Translations under genes and position numbers: made by a program | NCBI GenBank assembly: GCA_947176915.1 | Contig: CAMWSM010000004.1 | Coordinates: 1-64,000, forward strand | Reading direction: 5' to 3' | Length of the DNA stretch: 64,000 nt | From: an uncultured Porphyromonadaceae bacterium | GTDB taxonomy: Bacteria > Bacteroidota > Bacteroidia > Bacteroidales > Muribaculaceae | Shown: piece by piece, positions 34,870 to 41,845 of the stretch | How the letters are laid out: the number at the start of each line of letters is the position of its first letter | Numbering within the stretch: position 1 is the stretch's first letter | The notes under the pieces: model-generated | What the model saw: only the letters and a program-made list of their open reading frames with translations | What the model was told of the DNA's origin: nothing | Databases searched by the model: none

Positions 34870-35435
34870 TGGAGACAGAAGTTCATCCCTGGCCTCCTTT
34901 CATTCCTCCCGGGGCTAAGATTCTTATAATGGGAACTTTTCCTCCTCAGCCTAAACGCTGGTCGATGGATTTTTATTACCCGAACCGCACCAATGACTTC
35001 TGGTATATGATGGGGTTGATTTTCCTTGGAGACCGCTATGCTTTATGTAATGAAGATAGTAAAAGTTTCAATCTCCCTGCCATTAAGAGATTGCTAAATG
35101 AGAAAGGAATCGCCCTTAATGACACCGCTCGTCGAGTAGAAAGGCTCCAGGGGAATGCGTCAGATAAATTCTTAAATATTCTGGAGCCTGTTCCACTGAA
35201 GGAATTATTACATCAGATGCCTGAATGTCGTACACTCTGCACGACAGGCGAAAAAGCAGCAGGAGTGATATCCGGACTTACTGATACGAGTGTGCCAAAG
35301 ATGGGGGAGATGGTTAAATCCGCCGACGGTTTATCAATTTGGCGAATGCCATCTACAAGCAGAGCATACCCGCTGAAATTGGAGAAAAAGGCAGAGTATT
35401 ATGAAAAGATGTTTCGTGAGTGTGGAATATTGTAA
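34866..35435 (+). CDS. Uracil-DNA glycosylase family protein
   Basis: This 189-residue protein resembles the mismatch-specific branch of the uracil-DNA glycosylase fold. ILIMGTFPPQPKRWSMDFYYPNRTNDFWYMMG matches the GxxPG-x-YHP-x-N-x-FW segment, and LNDTARRVERLQGNASD and IWRMPSTSRAYPLKLEKK occupy the places of later motifs. Whether it acts on uracil, hypoxanthine or another base is unclear, and the glycosylase signature is atypical (FPPQP in place of FPG). It is translationally coupled to the flavodiiron gene. Confidence 0.75.
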   Translation: MMETEVHPWPPFIPPGAKILIMGTFPPQPKRWSMDFYYPNRTNDFWYMMGLIFLGDRYALCNEDSKSFNLPAIKRLLNEKGIALNDTARRVERLQGNASDKFLNILEPVPLKELLHQMPECRTLCTTGEKAAGVISGLTDTSVPKMGEMVKSADGLSIWRMPSTSRAYPLKLEKKAEYYEKMFRECGIL

Positions 35436-35437
35436 AT

Positions 35438-37099
35438 ATGGATTGGCTCACTAATGTTTTTATAACTCATTCTCCTTTGCAGGCTGTTATAGTGTTGGCT
35501 GTGATTATTGCTGTTGGACTGGGATTGGGAAAAATCCAGGTCTTCGGTATATCATTGGGAGTTACATGGGTATTTTTTGCCGGTATCCTTGCCGGTCATC
35601 TTGGCTTGTCGATTGATAATGCCATGTTGGAGTATGCAGAAAGTTTTGGTCTGGTACTTTTTGTATATGAGCTCGGTTTGAAAGTTGGTCCGGGTTTTTT
35701 CAGTTCTTTTCGAAAAGGGGGCGTGAAACTTAATCTTTTAGGTTTGGCGACTGTCTTGGTGGGCACCGGATTGGCTGTAGGACTTTCCTATTTAATTAAG
35801 ATTCCGATGCAGGATATGGTTGGAATTATCAGTGGAGCTACGACAAACACTCCCTCTTTGGGAGCTGCTCAACAAGCTCTTAATCAGGTGGGCATTTCAG
35901 CCAATGGCGCAGCATTAAGTTGTGCGGTAACATACCCTTTGGGAGTAGTGGGTGTCATACTCGCAATTGTTGTGATGAGAAAATGTTTTGTCCGTCCGAG
36001 GGATATTAGGACCAAGGATTCGGAGGATGAGAACCAGACATTTATTGCTACTTTTAGAGTAAAGAATCCGGGTATTTTCGGAAAGACGGTTGAAGAAATT
36101 GCAAAGGTATCAAAAACTCCGTTTGTAATATCCCGTTTATGGCATGGAGGAGATGTAATGATACCGACTTCCACCAGTGTGATTCATGAAGGCGACCGAA
36201 TGATGATTATAACAACCGAGCGTGAAGTTGATGCACTGACGGCTTTTTTTGGAGAGCATGAAAGCCGGGACTGGAACACCGGAAATATTGACTGGAATAA
36301 AATTGACAGTAGTCTGACATCCCGCCACATTGTGATCAGCAAACCTGAAATTAACGGTCATAAACTTGGATCGCTTAAATTGCGAAATAATTACGGAATT
36401 AATATAACAAGAGTATCAAGAAGCGGGGTTAGCCTTCTTGCTACACCCGGTTTGTTGCTTCAACTTGGGGACAGATTGACGGTCGTAGGGAAGGAGAAAC
36501 AGATTGAGGAAGTAGCGCGAGTCCTTGGCAATACCGAAGCTAAATTGAAAGATCCTAATCTTGCTGTCATATTCATAGGTATGGTATTAGGATTGCTTTT
36601 AGGTTCTATACCTATCGTGATTCCCGGCATTTCAGTACCTGTTAAACTTGGTCTTGCCGGGGGGCCAATAGTGGTTGGGATATTGCTCGGCAGATTCGGT
36701 CCATACCTGCACCTGGTTACTTACACTACGCGTAGTGCAAATTTGATGTTGCGAGGAATAGGCTTGTCGCTTTACCTTGCATGTCTCGGTTTGGATGCCG
36801 GAGCTCATTTTGTAGAGACAATCCTCCGGGGGGATGGCGTTGTCTGGATAGGTTCGGGATTCATGATTACCGTTATTCCGGTATTAATCGTAGGCATTCT
36901 CGCTATGAGGTTTTGGAAACTTGACTTTGGTTCTACGTGTGGAATGGCTTGTGGAGCCATGGCAAATCCGATGGCACTTAATTATGCAAATGAAACTTTG
37001 CCCGGAGACGTTGCAGCCGTCAGTTACGCAACAGTTTATCCAATGGCAATGTTCTCAAGAGTGGTAATTGCTCAACTTCTCGTAATTTTATTTTTATAA
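35438..37099 (+). CDS. YidE/AspT-type putative transporter with TrkA-C domains
   Basis: This 553-residue protein has two membrane halves flanking two RCK_C-like domains (about residues 190-270 and 280-365, for example EINGHKLGSLKLRNNYGINITRV). Internal duplication is visible: GLKVGPGFFSSFRKGG against GLDAGAHFVETIL, and SGATTNTPSLGAAQQAL against CGAMANPMALNYAN. YidE/YbjL proteins are predicted antiporters of unknown substrate. A GTG start 18 bases upstream inside the previous gene is possible, but the ATG two bases after that stop is preferred. The operon context does not name a substrate. Confidence 0.85.
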   Translation: MDWLTNVFITHSPLQAVIVLAVIIAVGLGLGKIQVFGISLGVTWVFFAGILAGHLGLSIDNAMLEYAESFGLVLFVYELGLKVGPGFFSSFRKGGVKLNLLGLATVLVGTGLAVGLSYLIKIPMQDMVGIISGATTNTPSLGAAQQALNQVGISANGAALSCAVTYPLGVVGVILAIVVMRKCFVRPRDIRTKDSEDENQTFIATFRVKNPGIFGKTVEEIAKVSKTPFVISRLWHGGDVMIPTSTSVIHEGDRMMIITTEREVDALTAFFGEHESRDWNTGNIDWNKIDSSLTSRHIVISKPEINGHKLGSLKLRNNYGINITRVSRSGVSLLATPGLLLQLGDRLTVVGKEKQIEEVARVLGNTEAKLKDPNLAVIFIGMVLGLLLGSIPIVIPGISVPVKLGLAGGPIVVGILLGRFGPYLHLVTYTTRSANLMLRGIGLSLYLACLGLDAGAHFVETILRGDGVVWIGSGFMITVIPVLIVGILAMRFWKLDFGSTCGMACGAMANPMALNYANETLPGDVAAVSYATVYPMAMFSRVVIAQLLVILFL

Positions 37100-37123
37100 A
37101 ACAAAGAAAAACTAATTTAAAAG

Positions 37124-37828
37124 ATGATATTAGATTTGATACCATTGGCTCTTTTTGATGCCAGTCAGTTCTTCCAATGGTTTGTGGATAATGCAAATTA
37201 TATGTTTGTATTTGTCTTCATGGTTATTGAGAGTTCATTCATTCCTTTTCCGTCGGAAGTAGTGGTGCCTCCGGCTGCTTATCTTGCCTGTACGAATACG
37301 GGTGCAGGCTCTGATATGAATATATTTTTGGTTGTTATTATAGCAACCCTCGGGGCACTTGTAGGGGCGTTTATAAATTATTATCTTGCTTTATGGATCG
37401 GCAGGCCTGTTGTCTATTCTTTTGCAGAGAGTCGGTTGGGTCATATATTTATGATTAATAAGGAGAAGGTTGAGAAAGCAGAGGCATATTTTGATAAACA
37501 TGGGGCTGTCTCAACATTTGTAGGACGTTTGATTCCAGCGATCAGACAATTAATATCCATCCCGGCCGGAATTGCTCGTATGAATGTTGGCCAATTTGCC
37601 ATTTTTACATTCTTGGGAGCATTGGTGTGGAATGGGGTTCTGGGAGTATTAGGATATTGGCTTGCTCAGACAGTGAGCCCTGATCAGCTTTTTGAAAAAG
37701 TGGAAGAATATAATTCTTATCTCACTTGGATAGGTTATGGCATTGCAGCAGTATGTCTTATATTTATCCTTTGGAATGCTTTCAAACCTAAAAAGGGGGA
37801 GAGCGTAGAAATAAATAATCAAAAATGA
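37124..37828 (+). CDS. DedA family membrane protein
   Basis: This 234-residue protein shows the DedA/SNARE-associated family features: ESSFIPFPSEVVVPPAAYLA, LGALVGAFINYYLALWIGR, and FVGRLIPAIRQLISIPAGIARM, with four to five membrane segments. Members act as undecaprenyl-phosphate or phospholipid flippases or proton-coupled transporters. It follows the YidE-like gene by 24 bases and precedes rpe by 22, and is probably in the same transcript. Confidence 0.93.
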   Translation: MILDLIPLALFDASQFFQWFVDNANYMFVFVFMVIESSFIPFPSEVVVPPAAYLACTNTGAGSDMNIFLVVIIATLGALVGAFINYYLALWIGRPVVYSFAESRLGHIFMINKEKVEKAEAYFDKHGAVSTFVGRLIPAIRQLISIPAGIARMNVGQFAIFTFLGALVWNGVLGVLGYWLAQTVSPDQLFEKVEEYNSYLTWIGYGIAAVCLIFILWNAFKPKKGESVEINNQK

Positions 37829-37850
37829 ATAATCATATAACCTGGATATT

Positions 37851-38501
37851 ATGAAAGTTTCACCCTCATTATTGTCAGCAAATTTCGCTAATCTCACTCC
37901 GGAGATAGAGATGATAAATAAATCTTCGGCTGATTATCTTCATATTGATGTGATGGACGGTGTGTTTGTTCCAAATATTTCTTTTGGATTCCCGGTGATA
38001 AAGGCGGTAGAGAAAGTTTGTGAAAAGCCTTTGGATGTTCATCTCATGATTGTTGAACCTGATAAATGGATCAGTCAAGTGAGAGATTGCGGAGCATGGC
38101 TGATGAACGTTCATTATGAAGCTTGCACTCACTTAAACAGCACTGTTTCACGTATACATCAGGCTGGAATGAAGGCTGGTGTTACTCTTAACCCTTCTAC
38201 ACCTGTGGCAATGCTTGAAGATATCATAGAAGATGTTGATCTTGTTCTCCTAATGTCGGTTAATCCGGGGTTTGGGGGTCAGGCGTTTATTCCTAACTCA
38301 ATTAAAAAAACACGTCAGTTGCGTCATTTGATAGAATCAACAGGTTCTAAAGCTCTAATTGAAGTGGATGGGGGTGTGAATGAAAGCACAGGCAAGGAGC
38401 TTGCCTCAGCCGGTGCGGATATTTTGGTAGCAGGAAGTTATGTTTTTGGTGCTCCGGATCCGATTGAAAGAATTAATATATTGAAAAGCCTCTGTAAATA
38501 G
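37851..38501 (+). CDS. rpe: Ribulose-phosphate 3-epimerase
   Basis: This 216-residue TIM barrel interconverts ribulose 5-phosphate and xylulose 5-phosphate in the pentose phosphate pathway. Signatures are SPSLLSANFANL, YLHIDVMDGVFVPNISFG, LDVHLMI, VLLMSVNPGFGGQAFI and IEVDGGVN, which contain the metal-binding His and Asp residues. Length is standard. A hairpin follows at 38539. Confidence 0.96.
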   Translation: MKVSPSLLSANFANLTPEIEMINKSSADYLHIDVMDGVFVPNISFGFPVIKAVEKVCEKPLDVHLMIVEPDKWISQVRDCGAWLMNVHYEACTHLNSTVSRIHQAGMKAGVTLNPSTPVAMLEDIIEDVDLVLLMSVNPGFGGQAFIPNSIKKTRQLRHLIESTGSKALIEVDGGVNESTGKELASAGADILVAGSYVFGAPDPIERINILKSLCK

Positions 38502-38538
38502 ACGTGATAATCTTTTTATCTTTTATAATTGTTAAATA

Positions 38539-38567
38539 AGAGGAGATGAAATTGTTTCATCTCCTCT
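38539..38567 (+). terminator. Hairpin after rpe
   Basis: A perfect 13-bp stem (AGAGGAGATGAAA and its complement) has a three-base loop. The T run after it is weak (GCGATTTAT), so partial termination or an mRNA end is likely. Confidence 0.6.
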
Positions 38568-38589
38568 GCGATTTATAAAAAAGATAGAT

Positions 38590-39132
38590 ATGACTGATTT
38601 TGAAAACAAACTTTCAAAGGATCTCCATCATTATTTAATGAGTGAGAAATTGGTGGATGAGAAATTGCCTGAATGTCCGGATCTTGAGAATCTTTGGCAT
38701 TCTCTGGAGGAGGCGTATCTTCCGGATGGTATTAGAGAGTTTAATGATTATCCGAACGTTTCCCTTGGATGGATGATGTTCATTGGAATGGCTTTTGCTT
38801 TTTATTGGGATATTGATTGGGAGAAATATTCCAAAGAAACCGTTGACCAGCTCTATAAGGGACTCCGAGATGCGAAAGGATATGACAATATGGACGATTA
38901 TATCCTTAAGGATTTATTGAACCTTCCCGAAGAGGAGGCGGATAAAATGTCAGCAGTGGTGGGTGAGTGTGCTGCGAGAACATATCATGCCCTCCATCAT
39001 TCCAATCTTGAACCCGGAACTAAGGAGGCTGCTCTTGCCTACGTAGATGCCCTTCATCAACTTTATCTCATGGGAATGGCACTTGAACTTAATAATCTGG
39101 GTTATCACATGACAATGCTCGGACAAAATTGA
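38590..39132 (+). CDS. Conserved hypothetical helical protein
   Basis: This 180-residue soluble protein is acidic and helix-rich, with many Trp and Tyr residues (LGWMMFIGMAFAFYWDIDWEKY, ALAYVDALHQLYLMGMALELNNLGYHMTML). There is no signal peptide or known motif. I do not recognise a named family; its composition looks like a well-conserved Bacteroidales cytoplasmic protein. It lies between two hairpins, so it may form its own transcript. Confidence 0.7.
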   Translation: MTDFENKLSKDLHHYLMSEKLVDEKLPECPDLENLWHSLEEAYLPDGIREFNDYPNVSLGWMMFIGMAFAFYWDIDWEKYSKETVDQLYKGLRDAKGYDNMDDYILKDLLNLPEEEADKMSAVVGECAARTYHALHHSNLEPGTKEAALAYVDALHQLYLMGMALELNNLGYHMTMLGQN

Positions 39133-39157
39133 TAAAAGTTTTTAATAAGAAAAAAAG

Positions 39158-39185
39158 AGAGGGTCAATTATTGACCCTCTTTTTC
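39158..39185. terminator. Terminator between the hypothetical and DUF4491 genes
   Basis: A perfect 10-bp stem (AGAGGGTCAA and its complement, 39158-39180) has a TTA loop, with an A run before and TTTTTC after, so it works on both strands. The minus-strand stop codon of the DUF4491 gene lies within it (39164-39166). Confidence 0.85.
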
Positions 39186-39463
39186 TTATTGGGATTTGAA
39201 GGAAACCATCCTTTATTGACTCTCTCCACTTGTTCATCCACTTCTTTTATACTCCAGAAAGAACTGAAGGAGGCCACGCCGAAAACAGTAGAAATCAATG
39301 TGTTGCTAAAAAGAAGAGAGAGTATCAGAAAAATTATGCCGGCAATGAGGAACCACCATTTGATTTTACGACCAAAATAATATTCTCCCTTTATCACGAG
39401 AGGATGATATAGGCCTATAATGAGAAAGGTGAAGATTCCTATAAGGATTCCTTCGAAATTCAT
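39164..39463 (-). CDS. DUF4491 family small membrane protein
   Basis: This 99-residue protein matches the DUF4491 family throughout: MNFEGILIGIFTFLIIGLYHPLVIKGEYYFGRKIKWWFLIAGIIFLI, then FSSFWSIKEVDEQVERVNKGWFP. It has three membrane segments and a basic C-terminus. Function is unknown. An in-frame ATG eight codons upstream exists, but the family starts at MNFEGI, so 39463 is chosen. Confidence 0.88.
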   Translation of the reverse strand: MNFEGILIGIFTFLIIGLYHPLVIKGEYYFGRKIKWWFLIAGIIFLILSLLFSNTLISTVFGVASFSSFWSIKEVDEQVERVNKGWFPSNPNKKKRVNN

Positions 39464-39592
39464 GTCGCAAACAAACCCGCTATTCATAAACTTATATGTT
39501 ATTTAATTGAGCTAAATTAGAGTGCGAATTTAATAATAATCGAAGTTTTTTCAAAATTGATTATTTTTATAATCTTTCCCAACAATTTTTAT

Positions 39593-39600
39593 TACCTTTG
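39593..39600 (+). promoter_or_regulatory. -7 promoter element before the SPFH pair
   Basis: TACCTTTG matches TAnnTTTG and lies 120 bases before the small membrane protein gene. No clear -33 was found. Confidence 0.4.
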
Positions 39601-39720
39601 CAAAATGGTAAGTAAGTTTGAAATATGAAAATATCAGGCAATTATGAAAGCATAAACCTAAATTTCATATTTTGGTCTGGTATATAGGAGTGATTATTAT
39701 ATTAACATATTTTTAAAGAA

Positions 39721-40083
39721 ATGAGAAATCGATTTATTAATTTTGGTAATAGCTCTACAACTTTGTTGTGCGTTCTTACAATTCTTATAAGTCTTATAAT
39801 GGGAAAATTCTTAGGTAGATCCAATTTATATAATTTTGAAACTGGTTTTTATATCATTGCCGGCATTTCAACTCTTGTATGGATCGTATGTCTTATGTTT
39901 GTTCTTTGGGGAAATAAGGATATTAAGGCAATGTCTAAAAGACCAAGAATATTATTGGAAACAGTGTGTAGCGCATTATTTTTAGTCTGGACCTTAATTG
40001 CTCTGGGTCCAATAGAGACCCTGATTTGGCTTCCTTTCGTTATATGGAACCTATTTAGAAGTTATAAGAGGATTTATATTTAA
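39721..40083 (+). CDS. Small four-helix membrane protein, unknown
   Basis: This 120-residue protein has four hydrophobic segments (about residues 14-28, 41-64, 78-97, 98-112) and basic ends (SYKRIYI). No motif or family is recognised. It lies 27 bases upstream of the SPFH gene on the same strand, so joint expression and a membrane partnership are plausible but not shown. Confidence 0.6.
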   Translation: MRNRFINFGNSSTTLLCVLTILISLIMGKFLGRSNLYNFETGFYIIAGISTLVWIVCLMFVLWGNKDIKAMSKRPRILLETVCSALFLVWTLIALGPIETLIWLPFVIWNLFRSYKRIYI

Positions 40084-40110
40084 AGATATTCATAAAATCA
40101 GTTTCAAAAA

Positions 40111-41049
40111 ATGGAAATTACTCAGAATCATGAATACGAATATGGTGGACTATGCGTAAATGGGTTTGCCATGATTTTCTTTACATTTATACTGATACCT
40201 CTCTTGATTGTAGCCACTCTTCTCTTGGGTGGAGAAGATAATCTGATTTGGACTATACCGATCAGTGTTCTGCTTTTCATTATTTTCATATTGGGTTGTG
40301 TAGGCTATTTTGTTCAGGAACCGAATGAGGCGCGTGTGATGATTTTTTTCGGCAAGTATGCCGGAACCTGTAAAAAGATAGGATACTACTGGGTAAATCC
40401 CTTCCTTAACCGTAGCAAACTGTCTCTAAGAATAAGGAATATGGACATTGAGCCTATTAAGGTCAATGATAAGGTAGGAAACCCTGTGCTTATCGGAATG
40501 GTGTTGGTATGGAGAATTAAAGATACATACAAGGTTGTATTTGATCTTGACTCGAAATCTTTAGGGAGCACCGGGAGTACAATCAATCAGGGAGCTCTTG
40601 AAAAATTTGTAAGAATTCAAAGTGATGCCGCATTAAGAGAAGTTACGGGACATTTCGCCTATGATCAATCAGATGCGAATAATCCTGATGAAATAACCTT
40701 AAGAGATGGCGGCACCACTATCAATGAACTCCTTGAGAGAAAGATCAATGAGCGTCTTGCAATGGCAGGACTTGAGGTTATCGAGGCTCGACTTAACTAT
40801 CTTGCGTATGCCCCGGAAATTGCTGCAGTGATGCTCCGACGCCAGCAGGCTTCAGCAATTATTACAGCACGAGAGAAGATTGTTGAAGGAGCGGTTTCTA
40901 TGGTGGAAATGGCACTTGAAAGAATTGAAAAAAGTGAAATTGTTAAACTTGATAACGAGAAAAAGGCAGCTATGGTAAGTAATCTTCTGGTTGTTCTTTG
41001 CACTGACGAACCTGTTACTCCTACTCTTAACACAACTTCCGCGAGCTAA
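40111..41049 (+). CDS. SPFH domain (stomatin/prohibitin-like) membrane protein
   Basis: This 312-residue protein has two N-terminal membrane segments (about residues 20-40 and 47-70) and an SPFH domain from about residue 72 (VQEPNEARVMIFFGKYAGTCKKIGYYWVNPF...MDIEPIKVNDKVGNPVLIGMVLVWRI...). A helical, Ala/Glu-rich region follows (AAVMLRRQQASAIITAREKIVEGAVSMVEMALERIE). SPFH proteins form ring-like scaffolds in membrane microdomains. The last bases end before the tRNA-Ala promoter. Confidence 0.92.
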   Translation: MEITQNHEYEYGGLCVNGFAMIFFTFILIPLLIVATLLLGGEDNLIWTIPISVLLFIIFILGCVGYFVQEPNEARVMIFFGKYAGTCKKIGYYWVNPFLNRSKLSLRIRNMDIEPIKVNDKVGNPVLIGMVLVWRIKDTYKVVFDLDSKSLGSTGSTINQGALEKFVRIQSDAALREVTGHFAYDQSDANNPDEITLRDGGTTINELLERKINERLAMAGLEVIEARLNYLAYAPEIAAVMLRRQQASAIITAREKIVEGAVSMVEMALERIEKSEIVKLDNEKKAAMVSNLLVVLCTDEPVTPTLNTTSAS

Positions 41050-41114
41050 ATTTTCTTTTTAAGATAAATACAAGAGGATAAAAATGCATTAATAGAAAAT
41101 TATTCAAAAATAAT

Positions 41115-41145
41115 TTTGATAATTTAGAAAAAAGATGTAATTTTG
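41115..41145 (+). promoter_or_regulatory. tRNA-Ala promoter
   Basis: TTTG (41115-41118), 19 bases, TAATTTTG (41138-41145): full consensus boxes, ending 10 bases before the tRNA. Confidence 0.8.
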
Positions 41146-41155
41146 TCCTTGTAAA

Positions 41156-41229
41156 GGGGCATTAGCTCATCTGGCTAGAGCGTTTGACTGGCAGTCAAGA
41201 GGTGACGAGTTCGAGTCTCGTATGCTCCA
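41156..41229 (+). tRNA. tRNA-Ala(GGC)
   Basis: The 74-base cloverleaf has acceptor GGGGCAT/ATGCTCC (one G-U), D stem GCTC/GAGC, anticodon stem TTTGA/TCAAG, anticodon GGC, T arm ACGAG-TTCGAGT-CTCGT and discriminator A. CCA is not encoded. It reads GCC and GCU alanine codons. Confidence 0.95.
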
Positions 41230-41236
41230 CGGAAGT

Positions 41237-41292
41237 CAACTTGTTTAAAGATAGATAATTATGATGTCTTTGAGCAAGTTGTCTTTATTTTA
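41237..41292 (+). terminator. Probable terminator of tRNA-Ala
   Basis: CAACTTG (41237-41243) pairs with CAAGTTG (41275-41281) around a long loop that can fold further (AAAGAT/GTCTTT), followed by TCTTTATTTT. Confidence 0.6.
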
Positions 41293-41386
41293 TCTAAATC
41301 CTTCTTCCTATGAATGGTGGAGGAAATTGAGGATTTGAGATTGTATTCTACAAGATAATTTGTTAAACTTCTAATTATAATTTATC

Positions 41387-41839
41387 ATGGATAATTCATT
41401 TACCCGTTCACGTCGAAGTGTCAATATAGACAAAGCCGGGGAAGATTTGCGACCTCATTTTGCGGCAGTAGCAAGAGCCGGTTTTATGGATGATGTCGCG
41501 GAGGGTGAATATGGTGATGATATGAGACCAAAAATTTCTTTTCTAAGCGACTATGATTTTACTATAGAGGTAATGGGGGAGTCAATGCTTCCAAAATATA
41601 AAGAGGGAGATGTGCTTGCTTGCAGAATTGCTAATGACCGGTTTAACCCTCCAATTGGCAAAGTATGTGTCATAGATAGTAAGAATGGTGCTGCCGTGAA
41701 AGAGATCAGTGGAATAACAGAGAACACCATAATCTGCCATTCTTTAAATCCTGAGCCCAGATTCAGGGATTATGAGGTAGAGTTTTCCGACATACATAAG
41801 ATAGCGATTGTTATAGGGGCATTGAGATTAGTTGAATAA
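41387..41839 (+). CDS. S24 (LexA/UmuD-like) peptidase without DNA-binding domain
   Basis: This 150-residue protein has the LexA/UmuD self-cleavage fold with the catalytic serine S66 in VMGESMLPKYKEGDVLACR and lysine K105 in GAAVKEI. The dyad is intact. A probable self-cleavage bond lies at A31-G32 (VARAGFMDD). There is no helix-turn-helix N-terminus: only about 30 residues precede the cleavage site, as in UmuD. No umuC adjoins it; the next gene, six bases away, is a Pif1-like helicase. Its role is therefore open: a UmuD-like accessory, an SOS-linked regulator or a different protease. No promoter with both boxes was recognised. Confidence 0.82.
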   Translation: MDNSFTRSRRSVNIDKAGEDLRPHFAAVARAGFMDDVAEGEYGDDMRPKISFLSDYDFTIEVMGESMLPKYKEGDVLACRIANDRFNPPIGKVCVIDSKNGAAVKEISGITENTIICHSLNPEPRFRDYEVEFSDIHKIAIVIGALRLVE

Positions 41840-41845
41840 AAATAC

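Noticed and set aside
35420-35437. GTG start upstream of the YidE-like gene
   Set aside because: It lies inside the previous gene; the ATG at 35438, two bases after that stop, fits the family start better.
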